Shown: positions 11,990 to 24,402, counted from the first letter of the stretch. The stretch: DNA of 64,000 bases from Mesorhabditis belari (GCA_958450365.1 CAUEEP010000758.1:881565-945564), one strand, 5' to 3'. Numbers and translations are program-made. Notes: generated by a model not told the origin, from the sequence alone.

Positions 11990-13096
11990 TTCTTGTTCTT
12001 GTTCTTGTTGCCTAGTTCTTGTTGCCTTGTTCTTGTTGCCTTGTTCTTGTTGCCTTGTTCTTGTTGCCTTGTTCTTGTTGCCTAGTTCTTGTTGCCTTGT
12101 TCTTGTTGCCTAGTTCTTGTTGCCTAGTTCTTGTTGCCTTGTTCTTGTTGCATTGTTCTTGTTGCATTGTTCTTGTTGCCTAGTTCTTGTTGCCTTGTTC
12201 TTGTTGCCTTGTTCTTGTTGCCTTGTTCTTGTTGCCTTGTTCTTGTTGCCTTGTTCTTGTTGCCTAGTTCTTGTTGCCTTGTTCTTGTTGCCTAGTTCTT
12301 GTTGCCTAGTTCTTGTTGCCTTGTTCTTGTTGCATTGTTCTTGTTGCCTAGTTCTTGTTGCCTTGTTCTTGTTGCATTGTTCTTGTTGCCTAGTTCTTGT
12401 TGCCTTGTTCTTGTTGCATTGTTCTTGTTGCATTGTTCTTGTTGCCTAGTTCTTGTTGCCTTGTTCTTGTTGCCTTGTTCTTGTTGCCTTGTTCTTGTTG
12501 CCTTGTTCTTGTTGCCTTGTTCTTGTTGCCTAGTTCTTGTTGCCTTGTTCTTGTTGCCTAGTTCTTGTTGCCTAGTTCTTGTTGCCTTGTTCTTGTTGCA
12601 TTGTTCTTGTTGCATTGTTCTTGTTGCCTAGTTCTTGTTGCCTTGTTCTTGTTGCATTGTTCTTGTTGCCTAGTTCTTGTTGCCTTGTTCTTGTTGCATT
12701 GTTCTTGTTGCCTAGTTCTTGTTGCCTTGTTCTTGTTGCATTGTTCTTGTTGCATTGTTCTTGTTGCCTAGTTCTTGTTGCCTTGTTCTTGTTGCATTGT
12801 TCTTGTTGCATTGTTCTTGTTGCCTAGTTCTTGTTGCCTAGTTCTTGTTGCCTTGTTCTTGTTGCATTGTTCTTGTTGCATTGTTCTTGTTGCCTAGTTC
12901 TTGTTGCCTTGTTCTTGTTGCATTGTTCTTGTTGCATTGTTCTTGTTGCCTAGTTCTTGTTGCCTTGTTCTTGTTGCATTGTTCTTGTTGCATTGTTCTT
13001 GTTGCCTAGTTCTTGTTGCCTTGTTCTTGTTGCATTGTTCTTGTTGCATTGTTCTTGTTGCCTAGTTCTTGTTGCCTTGTTCTTGTTGCCTTGTTC
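11990..13096 (+). repeat. 1.1-kb minisatellite of 14-bp units
   Basis: About 79 copies of TTGTTCTTGTTGCC with two recurrent variants (TAG for the leading TTG, and GCA for GCC). The variants recur in larger patterned blocks. Neither variant creates stops in most frames and 14 is not a multiple of three, so long spurious open frames appear on both strands. The plus strand is almost free of A. I do not count any of these frames as genes. Confidence 0.95.
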
Positions 13097-13460
13097 TTCT
13101 TGCCATTCTTGTTGTCACCATGTTTCAAGAATCCTCTGAATTTCTCTTAGCTTTATCATTTCTTCGTAAAAGTACTCAAAATGGGCATCGAAATGGATAA
13201 AATTAGAATTCGATTACCCTCCCCTTTGCTCAGTCTTTTCCTTTCCCACTCATCTCATCCTTGAAAGAGATTAGTCGATTTATGAGAATCCCACTCGCAC
13301 ATATTGAATGAATGGAGTTGACACCTTGGACAGATTAGCTTTAGATATAGAATTGTCCATAGAGAGCCGTCATCAACATGCCTTAACTATTCGGTTGGTG
13401 GGTATAAAGTGTCGTGCCAAAGAGGTTTACCAAAGAAAAGACTCAAAAGAGAAAATAGAA

Positions 13461-13705
13461 AAATGATCCTTCAACATGATCATGCTAGACCGCATGTTTG
13501 ACTCGTGCTAAACTAAACTTATTTAGATGAAAGGCCACCCATCGCATAGCCCTAATCTTGCACCTTTTCAAGCTACTTATTACTACTTATTCCGATCAAT
13601 GAGCATTTATCAAAGCTTTGATTTCAAGATGATTTCAAAAAGTAGCTCACGAATTAGTTCGCTTAAAAACCAAAAATTCTCTACGCGAAAGGGATTCGAT
13701 TTTTG
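13461..13705 (+). pseudogene. mariner-family transposase relic (C-terminal part)
   Basis: Two short frames preserve the C-terminal catalytic region of a Tc1/mariner transposase: ILQHDHARPHV (usually ..HDNARPHV) and then HSPNLAPFQATYYYLFRSM (usually YSPDLAP..YHLFRSM). A stop and a frame change separate them. No terminal repeats found around it. Clearly non-functional. Confidence 0.65.
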
Positions 13706-13735
13706 CCAATAAAATATGCTCAAATCATTCAACAT

Positions 13736-14588
13736 AATAGAGAATATCGTATTTTCTCTAATAGTAATGCACCCAGCCGAGTTGATGACTATTTTACAGT
13801 TTCCAATTTTTCCCAGAAGCTCAAAACTCTTATCCCCCACAAGATCTCATCGTCAGCTACATTTTTCGACCCCACATCGATAGGTTCTGATAAGCGGTTC
13901 TCGAGATTTCAAAGAATTTAGGCAAAGCTTTAGGTGCACTACGATTAGAGAGAATACTATAATTTGGTCAAATCTAACGGTCAAATTTACTGTAAGGAAT
14001 AGATTGAATTGTACTGTACTATGTGCCTTGATAGATCTGTTCAGTGCGGCCACCAGTAAGCCGTCGAGCCGAGTTTGATGACTATTTTACAGTTTCAAAG
14101 CTTTCACAGAAGCTCGACACTCTAATCAGCCACAAGATCTGATCGTCAGCTACATTTTCCGACCCCACATCGATAGGTTCTAATAAGCGGTTCTCGAGAT
14201 TTTGAGCAACTTAGACGAAGCATAGGGTGAACTACTATTAGAGAAAATACGGTACTTGGTCAGCTGGCCGATTGGTTAAGGAGCCTTGTCTCTTAAGCGG
14301 AAGGTCGAGGGTTCAATCACGCTGGCACGATAAGGCAAGATCACAAGATCACTTTAAAATTTTACGGGTATTTAAATACCGTATTTTCTCTAATAGTAGT
14401 GCATCCCTGAGCCTAAGCCTAAGCCTAAGCCGAGTTGATGACTATTTTACAGTTTCCAAGTCTTCCCAGAAGCTCAACACTCAAATCCCCCACAAGATCT
14501 CATCATCAGCTACATTTTCCGACCATTTTCCGATTTTGAGGAATTTAGACGAAGATTAGGATGCACTACTATTAGAGAAAATACGGTA
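13736..14588. mobile_element. cluster of MITE family 2 copies with a tRNA-like insert
   Basis: Three copies lie in direct series: 13736-13962 (degenerate), 14065-14253 (left end missing) and 14377-14588 (intact, TACCGTATTTTCTCTAATAG and its inverse). They share an inner segment with GTTGATGACTATTTTACAG and CACAAGATCTCATC. Between the last two is a plus-strand tRNA-like sequence (about 14257-14330, GGCCGATTGGTTAAGG and GAGGGTTCAATC). Confidence 0.75.
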
Positions 14589-14599
14589 TTTAGAATTGA

Positions 14600-15600
14600 A
14601 TGTAAAATATTGCATGTAAAATATTGAAGAAATCATTTATTCATTTTTAGCCACGTTTCCTCCCCATCAACCTAATAGTTCTTTTGATTTGTTCTGTGAT
14701 TTCTTTTGATCGCAAATTCCCGCCCGTAAGCTATCCACTTCAAACAAGAAAACAATGTATTCCGTAAAAATGACTAATATATGCCTAATAGGTTCACAAT
14801 GCCAGATTCCGCACTTACTCTATTCTTACTCTATTGAAGAGTGGATGAAAGAGAAGGTCAAGTCAGTCAATTCAAAGCCCGTCCCACACTTCCTCTCTCT
14901 TCACCCTCTCTTCACCCTCTCTTCACTCCAATCAAATCCTATTTGCATACTAGCACTTCGGGGTCACTCCTTTGCTTCGCCTATTTTCTATAATTTTCCT
15001 TGTCAATCATTTTCATTCATTTTCATCAACACATTTTCACCTACAGATCTGTTTGCGTTTTTTCATTCGAATAGCCCAATAGGTCATTCGAATAGCCCCA
15101 ATAGGTCATTCGAATAGCCCCAATAGGTCATTCGAATAGCCCAATAGGTCATTCGAATAGCCTAATTCGAATAGCAAGATTTTAAAAGATTATACAAAAA
15201 TCTAGCAGATATCTTAATATCTGAAGAATTTCGGGCTTTAGAAATGTACATAAAAGATCAGTACATCACATCCAATCTACCCATTTGTGTATTCAATTCA
15301 AATCTGTCAGACTTTCCCCCACCAGTACCACTTACTGAAGAATTTCGGGCTTCAGAAAAGTACATAAAAGATCAGTACATCACAGTACAATCAGTACAAA
15401 GTACATCAAGGACTAAGCTAAATAGTTAAGAGCTCTTTGTTCCAAAAAGTTGAGCAAAAACCAATGCACTTCGAAGAAAGCTCTCAAAGACAAAAAAAAA
15501 AGGTAGATTTTCGAGTGTTCTTGTCTTGTTTTTTTTGAGATTTTGATGAGATAAAAGAGAACCGAAAAGCCTTTTTCAGCTTTCCTTTCCGTTCTTTTCC
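14600..15600. repeat. gene-free stretch with small direct repeats
   Basis: At 15063-15175 a 21-22-bp unit (CATTCGAATAGCCCCAATAG) is repeated five to six times. At 15220-15271 and 15335-15384 a 50-bp block with GAAGAATTTCGGGCTT and TACATAAAAGATCAGTACAT occurs twice. No exon-like structure seen. Confidence 0.6.
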
Positions 15601-15604
15601 CTGT

Positions 15605-15775
15605 TCTCCATCAAAAGCATGTCAAATCATCATCACCATCATCACCATCCATCATCAAATCTCTCCCCAAAATCTCCATCAAAAAGCCCGCTCGCCGGAA
15701 CGGCTAATTTTTCTTTAGTCTTTTCATTGATTTGTACTATATTCTAACTGTTCTTGGCTTTAAATCTGTTTCCTT
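15605..15775. repeat. dispersed duplication 1, copy 1
   Basis: About 170 bp with ATCATCATCACCATCATCAC and CGGAACGGCTAATTTTTC. It is nearly identical to 19483-19660, about 3.9 kb away in the same orientation. Confidence 0.75.
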
Positions 15776-16199
15776 CAAAATTTAGGCTAGATCAAGTTAA
15801 AGCCGATCGAGGCTAGATCAAGCTAAAGCCTTTCCAGATCCAGGTCCAGACCACAATCATTACGAATTCTTTGAGATTCTTTGAGACCCAGGTTCAGTTC
15901 AAAGCCAGAACCTGCCTCAGGAAAATTACATTTAGTTCATTTACTCAATCTCTAGAACAGAAAAGTTGTTGTATAGCTAGTCAATTGATTTGATTCACTA
16001 GCAATAACCTCAAAGAATTCGTAATGATTGTGATCTTTGGAGGAAGAGGAAAATGGAAGAGACTATTACCAACAATTAAGCAAGGGATTTGTGGAATGGG
16101 TGAAATGGATAAAAGGGGACCATATGGTCATTGAAGAGGAGGAATGGGTAGTGAGAAGGAGAATGCAAAGTAATTGACTTGACATGAGCACTGAGTAAA

Positions 16200-16520
16200 T
16201 CCCTCGTAACATTCAAAGCGAATCTCGTTTTTCTGGGCTTCTTTTCCATTCCATTATCAATTTGGCAAAGCTCCATTTTTATTCTGTATGCACCAGTTGG
16301 CTGTTCAGCTTCAAGCTGTTCAGCTGCTGGCTGTTGGCTTCAAGCTTCAAGCTGTTCAGCTGTTGGCTGTTAGCTTCAAGCTGTTCAATGGTTGGCCGTT
16401 CAGCTAGAAGCTATTAGCTTCAGGCTGTTAGCTTTAAGCCGTTGGCTTCAAGCTTCGAGCTGTTCAACGGTTGGCCGTTCAGCTTCAAGCTGTTCAGCTG
16501 TTGGCCGTTCAAGGTGTACT
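16200..16520. repeat. dispersed duplication 2, copy 1, with GCTGTTCAGCTTCAAG satellite
   Basis: Begins CGTAACATTCAAAGCGAATC, runs into an irregular satellite of TGTTCAGCTTCAAGC units. It matches 21385-21890. Orientation is the same. Confidence 0.75.
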
Positions 16521-16907
16521 TTGTATTCTCTAAAATCTGTAAACGTATCCTTTCTGGCGAAAGGAGCCTGTCCTTTCTGCTCAAATTGCATAAAGTTTTA
16601 GTATTTGAATTCCAGAAAAAGTTCAGGGTTTACTTGTTTCTTAATTCCGGTTTTGGCGAGAGAAATCGGAAAAAATGAGAAAATTGGAAAGAAAAAGGGG
16701 AAAAGGTGAAGAAGTGAATGTTTGTGGAACCTATTTGAATCGATTTTTTTTTCTTGTGACTGAAATCTCTGAGATTTGTCGAGTGTCTTGCACTCAAAGA
16801 CGGATTTCTGGAGTTGATTTTGAATGTTTAGAAAATTGTTTAGAAAATTTAGATCATTGTCTAAGCTTTAAGCAAAAGTTACAATCTAATTTCTTTTCAT
16901 TTGTCAC

Positions 16908-16996
16908 AGGAAATCGCTGCTCAATCAGTTAAACGATGATCGATCGATTGAATCAATCAATCGATCATCGTTTAACTGATTGATCAGCGATTTCCT
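16908..16996. repeat. near-perfect 43-bp-arm hairpin
   Basis: AGGAAATCGCTG...CGATCGATTGA is followed at once by its reverse complement with one or two mismatches and essentially no loop. Not part of any repeat family I can see in the window. Confidence 0.85.
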
Positions 16997-17149
16997 TTGA
17001 ATCTCAAATTCTCTAATTTTTCTCTTTTCCGATTTTGCCGAACGTTTTCCCGTATTTTTCGATTTGATTTTCTTTGTGATTCCGGGAAAATATGATAGTT
17101 TAAAGATATTTTTATAAATTTTTTTGATAGTTTTATAGATATTTCTTTT

Positions 17150-17272
17150 ATAGCTTTTCTAAAGATTTCTATAGCTTTTCTATAGCTTTTCTATAGATTT
17201 CTATAGCTTTTCTATAGATTTCTATAGCTTTTCTATAGATTTCTATAGATTTTCTATAGCTTTTCTATAGCT

Positions 17273-17314
<42 letters not shown>

Positions 17315-17365
17315 CTATAGCTTTTCTATAGCTTTTCTATAGCTTTTCTATAGATTTCTATAGAC
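17150..17365. repeat. CTATAG-based minisatellite
   Basis: Irregular tandem units of TTTCTATAGCTTTTCTATAG and TTTCTATAGA. The 17.6-17.75 kb stretch that follows is a TTCTTCCTCC repeat. At 17755-17824 there is a degenerate tRNA-like sequence. Confidence 0.8.
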
Positions 17366-18482
17366 TTTTAAGCTTTAAATTCTATGTCTCTACAACGAAA
17401 AAAAGAAGATTTGACCATTTCAACGATTTACTTTTCAGGATTTCAAGACGAAAATAGAGTTTTTCAAGCTCTACCTTTTTTAGTTTAAAAAACGTTTGTA
17501 AAAGTAGCTATTAAAGTGGTGAAATCCGTAGTAAACCTAAACCTAAAATCTGAATAATAAGTCTAAAAAGTTCAGTCTAACAAGTCTAATCATAAGAAAA
17601 GTTTCAAATGATAAAGTCGATTCACATTTCTTGGCTTGTTTCTTCTTTCTTTCCTTCTTCTTCCTCCTTTCTTCTTCCTCCTTTCTTCTTCCTCCTTTCT
17701 TCTTCCTCCTTTCTTCTTCCTCCTTATCTTTCCTTTTTTCTATTGGCATATGAAGGTATCTAGCTCAGTGATTAAGGTCCCCGGAAAGCAAAAGATCCAG
17801 AGTTCAATTCCCTCTCCGGAAATCTACTTTTCTCTTGCCAATTCCTTCACTTCTTTATTACTGAAATCCTTTTGTAGAATCTTTTATAGTTCAGATGATC
17901 AGCATCACTTTACTTCTCTACTCTCTTCACTATAATTCTATTGTTGACCTGACAGAGTAATTGCCGCCCCCAATGAACACTCACTCGGTCATTTTCACTC
18001 CTCTTTTCTCCATCACATTTCAAATCTCAGCTGTCCCGCCCCCCAAAAGGGATTTTGATGGACACAACAGCTGACCCATTCATTCTCGATCTGAAAAGAG
18101 CAAAAGAAACACTATTTTGAAGCTTTTTGACTTTTCATCAAATATCCCCAGATATTATAGATATTATTTTGAAGCCAGATATAGTCTGTTTATATTTGTG
18201 CCCAAGTTTTTTTGACGTATAGTCGTTTCTCTCTGGCTTAGCACCATGACGAAGCCAGAAATCAGGTCCTACTTGTTGGCCCAGATCCGGTTGAGATGGG
18301 TCAGCCAGGCGTGGATAAACCTGGCTGTAAGCTTGGTTCATTCAGTCCCTGGTCTTGCTCTCTCCGATTTATCGATTCAAACAATTCCCTTTCAAACACC
18401 AACCATTTTTATCGTTTCGATGTCCACCCTTTTCTGCTTTTATCTAACGAAAGAAATGTCGATTCATCGCCTGGGAAACCCG

Positions 18483-18782
18483 AGAGAGGAGAGGAGAAGA
18501 GAGGAGAAGAGAGAAGAGGAAAGAAGAGGAGAGAAGAGAAGAGGAAAGAAGAGGAGACAGAGGAAGAGAAGAGGAAAGAAGAGGAGAGAAGAGAAGAGGA
18601 AGAGAAGAGGAAGAGAAGAGGAGAGAAGAGAAGAGGAAGAGAAGAGGAAGAGGAGAGGAAGAGAAGAGGAAGAGAAGAGAAGAGGAAGAGAAGAGGACGA
18701 GAAGAGAAGAGGAGCGGAGAGGAGAGAAGAGGAATAGAAGAGAATAGAAGAGAAGAGATTAGAAGAGAATAGAAGAGAAGAC
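18483..18782 (+). repeat. GA-rich (AGAAGAGG) low-complexity tract
   Basis: 300 bp of purine-only plus strand. Highly charged E/R/K frames arise here in all three plus frames, which marks them as compositional artefacts. Confidence 0.9.
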
Positions 18783-19482
18783 ATCCCCTTCACCCCGATC
18801 TCTTCTTCTTTAATCCCATTCTTTCAAATAGTAAACTAGGCAATTATACGAAATTAGTCCTTATTTTCTCATTCTCTACAATCCATTTTACTGCTTAGAG
18901 AAAGTTTTATTGTAAAACTAAACTAATATTTGATCAAATTTGATCAAATTTGATCAAATTTACATAATTTACAATCGATTAAGATGTTCTTTATGTTCTA
19001 AACGCACATTTTTCATTTCTTTCTTTTTTTTGTTTACAAAAAACAAAATACAAATGTAAAAAAGTGCATGAGAATGGATTTGTTTACAAATTTTTAAGCA
19101 TAAAATACTTTATAAAGATAAAATCTTTTAAAAAATGTCAAGCTTTAGCTTAAGTTAAGCTCAATTTTTCGATTCAACTCTATCAGATGGGTGTTTGTGA
19201 CTGTGTGATAATGCATGAATGAGCATTAGATGGATTTGAATGTATAAGAAGGAAAGAGAAGAAGAGAGTAGAAACAAAAAAAAAAGATGGGAAAGGGTCG
19301 GTGTTTTTCCGAAAAATCGCCTACATTTTTCTCAATTTCTCTCATTTTTTTTCATTTTCAATCTCTCCAAAAATTATTTTTAAAAATGGGCAAATTTTTA
19401 CAATATTTCGCCTTTTTCTTTATCATTTAATGTTTTAATTTGAAGTTTCTATTTCTTTTTTTCAATTCTTTATATTTTATCT

Positions 19483-19660
19483 TCATCAAAAGCATGTCAA
19501 ATCATCATCACCATCATCACCATCCATCATCAAATCTCTCCCCAAAATCTCCATCAAAAAGCGCCCGCTCGTCGGAACGGCTAATTTTTCTTTAGTCTTT
19601 TCATTGATTTGTACTAGATTCAACTGTGCTTCTAACTGTTCTTGCCTTTAAATCTGTTTA
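19483..19660. repeat. dispersed duplication 1, copy 2
   Basis: Second copy of 15605-15775. It differs by a few bases and ends at a different junction. Confidence 0.75.
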
Positions 19661-19691
19661 TATAGGGCTCTAAATTTACTTAATTCCAGAT

Positions 19692-20490
19692 TTTTTGACA
19701 AGAAGATTGTTTAAAATGTTTAAATGAAACTATTAAAGGGGGGTATTAATCGCGGCCGGGTGACGATAAAAATTTTTTTACGGCAACCACCTGTTTTTTT
19801 ATTTTAATATCGCTGATTTTATTATAAAAAGAATAAAAATCACCCGGCTAGAGTGATTTGATGGGTTTACAAATTTTTGGAGACACTGCAAGGCTTGGAG
19901 AAAAACAAGATCGTCACTCATCAGACACCTCAGCTAAAAGGCACCTATTTGAGAAAACTAAAACCATAAGCGACCACAAATGAAAAAAGATCTAATTGTG
20001 TCAATCAAAGCGCTGAAGACGTCCTACGATGGAGGAGATCCAGTCACTTTTGGTGAAGATGCGCTGGAAATTGATAAGATAGGAAGCCGATTTGTACTGC
20101 TGTACTTGAGCCGAACTGCTGTACTTGAGCGAAGATGAAAGTGAGCAAGAGGAAGCTTAATTATAGATTAACCAATTTTATTTTTATTGCTTTTTTGTGC
20201 TTTTTTATTTTGTTTTTTAAATTTATCTGCAATTAAAACTCAATCGATCTAGACTGTGCTGATGAGTGACGATCTTGTTTTTCTCCAAGCCTTGCAGCGT
20301 CTCCAAAAATTTGTAAACCCATCAAATCACTCTAGCGGGTGATTTTTATTCTTTTTATAATAAAATCAGCGATATTAAAATAAAAAAACAGGTGGTTGCC
20401 GTAAAAAAATTTTTATCGTCACCCGGCCGCGATTAATACCCCCCTTTAATAGTTTCATTTAAACATTTTAAACAATCTTCTTGTCAAAAA
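19692..20490. mobile_element. foldback element with 227-bp arms
   Basis: 19697-19924 is the reverse complement of about 20261-20487, including CGCGGCCGGGTGACG near each end and GATCGTCACTCATCAG at the inner edge. The 335-bp core has no long open frame. Longer arms than a typical MITE, so a foldback or a deleted DNA transposon. Confidence 0.9.
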
Positions 20491-20536
20491 GTGTCAACTT
20501 TAAACTATGATCAACAATTAATTAGAAATAGGTAAA

Positions 20537-20808
20537 TACCGTAAATACTGTAATAGTACCCCACCCCCCGCGTACAGTCGGGTAGTCGCAAAACTTTTTT
20601 AGTATTTCGCTTCTTTTTCAAAGCGCCCGTACTTTCAAAAAATTCGTCTTTGGTATCAAAAAAAAGCTGAAATTCAGGGCTATTTTTTGATACCTAAACG
20701 AACATTGTAGCATAAACCAGTGTGGAGAAAAACGCGTCCAAAGCTAGACTACGCAACACTCCGCACCGTCATTATGGGCGGTGGGGTACTATTACAGTAT
20801 TTACGGTA
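20537..20808. mobile_element. MITE family 1, copy F
   Basis: Both termini intact, next to the 19.7-20.5 kb foldback. The CGCGTAGTCGCAAAA end reads as GGGTAGTCGCAAAAC here. Confidence 0.85.
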
Positions 20809-21307
20809 GGTATATCTTTTATTAGAAAAAATCTCTTTTCTATAAGATTTCTTCAAGTTAAAAGTCATTTTTTTTAAATAAAAATTTCTTTTTATGTAAA
20901 AATTATGAATTCAATTATGAATGAATTTTTGTTTCTTTGAAAAAAAATGAATGATTTGATGAAAAATGAAATTTTTTGGGCAAAATGATAGTCCAAGCTA
21001 GGGTAGAGAGAGAGAAAGAAAAGAAATAGAGAACAAAGAAAAAAAAAGATATTCAATGAAAGGAAAGAGAGGAGATTCCTGAAAAGAGACCCCGTCACGA
21101 GATCCCCTCCCCGAGATCCCCTCCCCGAGATCCCCTTCCCCCTTCCCCCATTCAGCTCTTCTCACCCCCGGCCTTCTTTCCCTAGTCCTAGTTTTTGGAC
21201 GCTTCTTTTACTCTACGGAAATCTGAGTCTTTTTATTATATGGAATAGTTGTTAGATTTATTTATCCTCTTTCAAAGCAGTCCAAAATTCAAAGGGACAA
21301 AAGTACT

Positions 21308-21957
21308 GAAAGCTTACATATAAAAGCATTTATCTATTTTATTTTTATCATAAAACCATTCACATACCATCTTCTAATCATTCGCTCGTAACATTCAAAG
21401 CGAATCTCGTTTTTCTGGACTTCTTTTCCATTCCATTATCAATCTGGCAAAGCTCCATTTTTATTCTGTATGCACCAGTTGACTGTTCAGCTTTAAGCTG
21501 TTAGCTTCAAGCTTCAAGCTGTTCAGCTGTTGGCCGTTTAGCTTCAGGCTGTTAACTTTAAGCTTCAAGCTGTTCAGCTTCAGGCTGTTAGCTTCAAGCT
21601 TCAAGCTGTTCAGCTTCAGGCTGTTAGCTTCAAGCTTCAAGCTGTTCAGCTTCAGGCTGTTAGCTTCAAGCTTCAAGCTGTTCAGCTTCAGGCTGTTAGC
21701 TTCAAGCTTCAAGCTGTTCAGCTTCAGGCTGTTAGCTTTAAGCTTCAAGCTGTTCAGCTTCAGACTGTTAGCTTTAAGCTGTTCAGCCGTTGAGCGTTCA
21801 GCTGTTGGCCGTTCAGGTGTTGACCGTTCAGCTTCAGGCTGTTAGCTTCAAGCTTCAAGCTGTTCAGCTGTTGGCCGTTGGTTGAAAGCTTACATATAAA
21901 AGCATTTATCTATTTTTTGTCATAAAACCATTCACCTATCATCTTCTAATCAGTCAT
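21308..21957. repeat. dispersed duplication 2, copy 2, with expanded satellite
   Basis: Contains the same unique start as 16200-16330 (from about 21385), then a regular 33-36-bp satellite (TTAGCTTCAAGCTTCAAGC...). It is bracketed by a 70-bp direct repeat (21308-21380 and 21890-21957, GAAAGCTTACATATAAAAGC). Confidence 0.75.
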
Positions 21958-22454
21958 CTTAATCAAAAATAATTTTTTCTTTTGTTTCTTCTTTGATTTT
22001 AAAGGTTTCTATTTTCATTGAACTTCTCAAAATCGAGTTTCAATATTTGATAGCATTACTTTACTTGATATTCAGTAAAGCATTACTTTACTTGATAACG
22101 TAACTTCGAATCTTATCTCACTATTTCTAATAGCTTTGATCGTTGTATTCATTGCTTTTATGTCTATTGTTCGACTCAAAGAATCATCTTTGAAAGCTTT
22201 AAACAGTCTAACATTGAAAAGAGTTTAATTCTTTATTTGATAGCATTACATTACTTTTCAATACTTTACTTAATAATCTAACTTCCAATCTTATTTCACT
22301 ATTTCTAAGCTGTAAATGTTTGCATTCATTACTTTTATGTCTATTGTTCTCATCTTTCCACTTAGCACACTATTTCATTAAAAATCTCATACTTCTACAT
22401 ATCTAAAAGAGACGCTTCCAAACATCTCGATTTATAGGCCTGTGCGCTCGAAAC

Positions 22455-22560
22455 TACCGTAAATACTGTAATATAGTACCCCACCCCCCCTCGTACAGTC
22501 GCGTAGTCGCAAAAGTTTTTTTAGTATTTCATTTCTTTCAAAGCGCCCGTACTTTCAAAG
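22455..22560. mobile_element. MITE family 1, half copy G
   Basis: Left terminus and CGCGTAGTCGCAAAA segment only. It stops at a junction reading AAGCCTAACCACTACTCTTT, which recurs at about 23022, so a recombination break is likely. Confidence 0.7.
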
Positions 22561-22675
22561 AAGCCTAACCACTACTCTTTGGACTTTTATGTCTATTGTT
22601 CTACTTAAAAGAACATCTCTTTCCATACGATCACATCAAAACGTGTTCTTTTCTCATTCGTTCACTTGATCTTCG

Positions 22676-22755
22676 ATTTTCTTTTCTTTTTCTTCCTTTC
22701 TTTCTTCCTTTCTTTCTTTCTTTCTCTCTCTCTCTCTCTCTCTTTCTTTCTTTTC
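22676..22755 (+). repeat. CTTT/CT microsatellite
   Basis: Pure CTTT then CT dinucleotide run. Nothing else supported between 22.0 and 23.2 kb except short ATTACTTTACTTGATA repeats near 22.05 kb. Confidence 0.85.
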
Positions 22756-23208
22756 TTCGATTATTCATTTGATAAATATTCGTATTCTGTCATCATTTAT
22801 TTACAAAAAAAATATTCAATCTTGAGTTTAAAATAAAGAGAAAATATAAATTGAATTCAAATATCTTCAATTCACTTTAAAACACTTAAAAATTTCTAAA
22901 TACTCAGAAGAAACTTCTCCGTTTCCTTTTTTGAACCTATTATCCACTCCTTTACCCAGTTGAGGACCTCAATTTTTGTCTTTCAAGAGCCGGAACACAT
23001 TGATGCATGTTGGATCGAAAAAAGAAGCCTAAGCACTACCCTTTGGACTTAAAAAGGGACCCCATTCCCCCTCAATGGCCCATTCATTCACTCCATTTTC
23101 TTGCTTCACACAACTTTAAGCTTTATTAGCATTCATTCTAACAAGAAGTCGATTTTAATCTTGTTAAAATATAATTTATTCATTCAGATTGTTTAAAGTT
23201 ATCGAAAA

Positions 23209-23740
23209 TATTGGATTGGTGGGTTGAAAACAGCCGGCTATTGTCATATGTGACAGTTTGAGGACTTTCTTCAAAAGAAACCCATTTTGGTGTCAATGGA
23301 AAAGTTGTAGAGAATCAAAAATCAAACTTATATCCAAATTTTCAGAACGATTTAAAAACTGGTTTTCAAGAAATGCGAAATTTACGAATTTTCACAAAAC
23401 TTGCATTTTAAGCGAAACTACTAAGTGTATCTTTTTGGAAATTTGGCTATAAGCCGAATTTTTGATTCTCTACAACTTTTCCAATGACACCAAAATGGGT
23501 TTCTTTTGAAGAAAGTGCTCAAACTGGGAAAACTCAAACTGCTCCAGTCCTCCATTTTTGAGTCTCACACTTGTCTCACACACAAACCAAAATCCTACCA
23601 CGAAAGAGCAATCCGCAAATTGCCTTTAAAATGGGCAGAAGTCGTCAATAATAATGGAAATTATTTGGAATGAATTGATGGTTTTATGTTGAATAAATCT
23701 TAGTTCAAAGTCCCGCAGTTTTCAATTCACCAACCTAATA
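23209..23740. mobile_element. internally deleted mariner element, copy 1
   Basis: Ends in TATTGGATTGGT and its inverse. It retains the mariner transposase C-terminus ([16 protein letters not shown], stop just before 23674). The central part is replaced by an 80-bp-arm palindrome around AACCCATTTTGGTGTCA. Close relative of 29417-29953. Confidence 0.85.
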
Positions 23741-23876
23741 GATTGAGATTATCCTTGATTTGCGGAGAAGTCAACGTTCAACGAAGGCATGGCAGCTGTT
23801 TTCTTTTGATTCTGTTGCACAAAAGCTTGGTTTCTGGTCGGATTCTGATCTAGTTTTGTTCTGGTTAAAGAAGACT

Positions 23877-24402
23877 TATTGGGTTGGGGACTATGACTCG
23901 GCGCCAAACTTTAAAGGGACTTTTTGCACACATAAAGCCTTCTTTAAACATACGTTTGGTTTCATCAAAAGGATCCACTATTTCTCTACAAAATCACTTT
24001 TGAGAGATTCCACAAAGCTTTTCTTTCGTGGAGTTTATGAACTTCCAAACGCAGCTGGTTAAAATGGCAAAGAGTCCGACTCATCCATTTGAACAGTTTC
24101 TTTCACATAAACCTTCTTTGGTGTTTATATAAAAAAGATAGAGCACATTCAATTACTTAAGTTGCCAAATTTGCAGGAAGATCCCACCAATGGTTTTTTC
24201 TAGATCACAGTTTGTAGTTTTTGCGAAAAAATGGCTTTTTCTTGAGCGGAGGCGCTGTTTGAATTTTCTTTTAAATGTCATTTTGTAGAGAATTAGTTAA
24301 CCATTCTACTGATATCAAACGCATATTATTTGACGAAGTCGAATAGAAGTTTTAGACATTTTTTTGATTTTCGGCGCCGAGTCATAGTCCCCAACCCAAT
24401 AT
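23877..24402. mobile_element. second mariner-type MITE
   Basis: Perfect 29-bp terminal inverted repeat beginning TATTGGGTTGGGGACTATGA, with a TA at each end. 526 bp, no transposase motif. The terminus shares TATTGGGTTGG with the neighbouring mariner copy, so it belongs to a related subfamily. Confidence 0.9.

Noticed and set aside
12110..12830. Long open frames on both strands with CCLVLVALFLL or TRTRQQEQ repeats
   Set aside because: They are translations of the 14-bp minisatellite in many frames; no splice or start context.
18246..18793. 150-codon frames rich in E/R/K or S/L
   Set aside because: Created by the GA-rich tract; open in several frames on both strands.
23760..24062. 100-codon plus frame
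   Set aside because: It runs through the terminal repeat of the 23877-24402 MITE and has no exon context.
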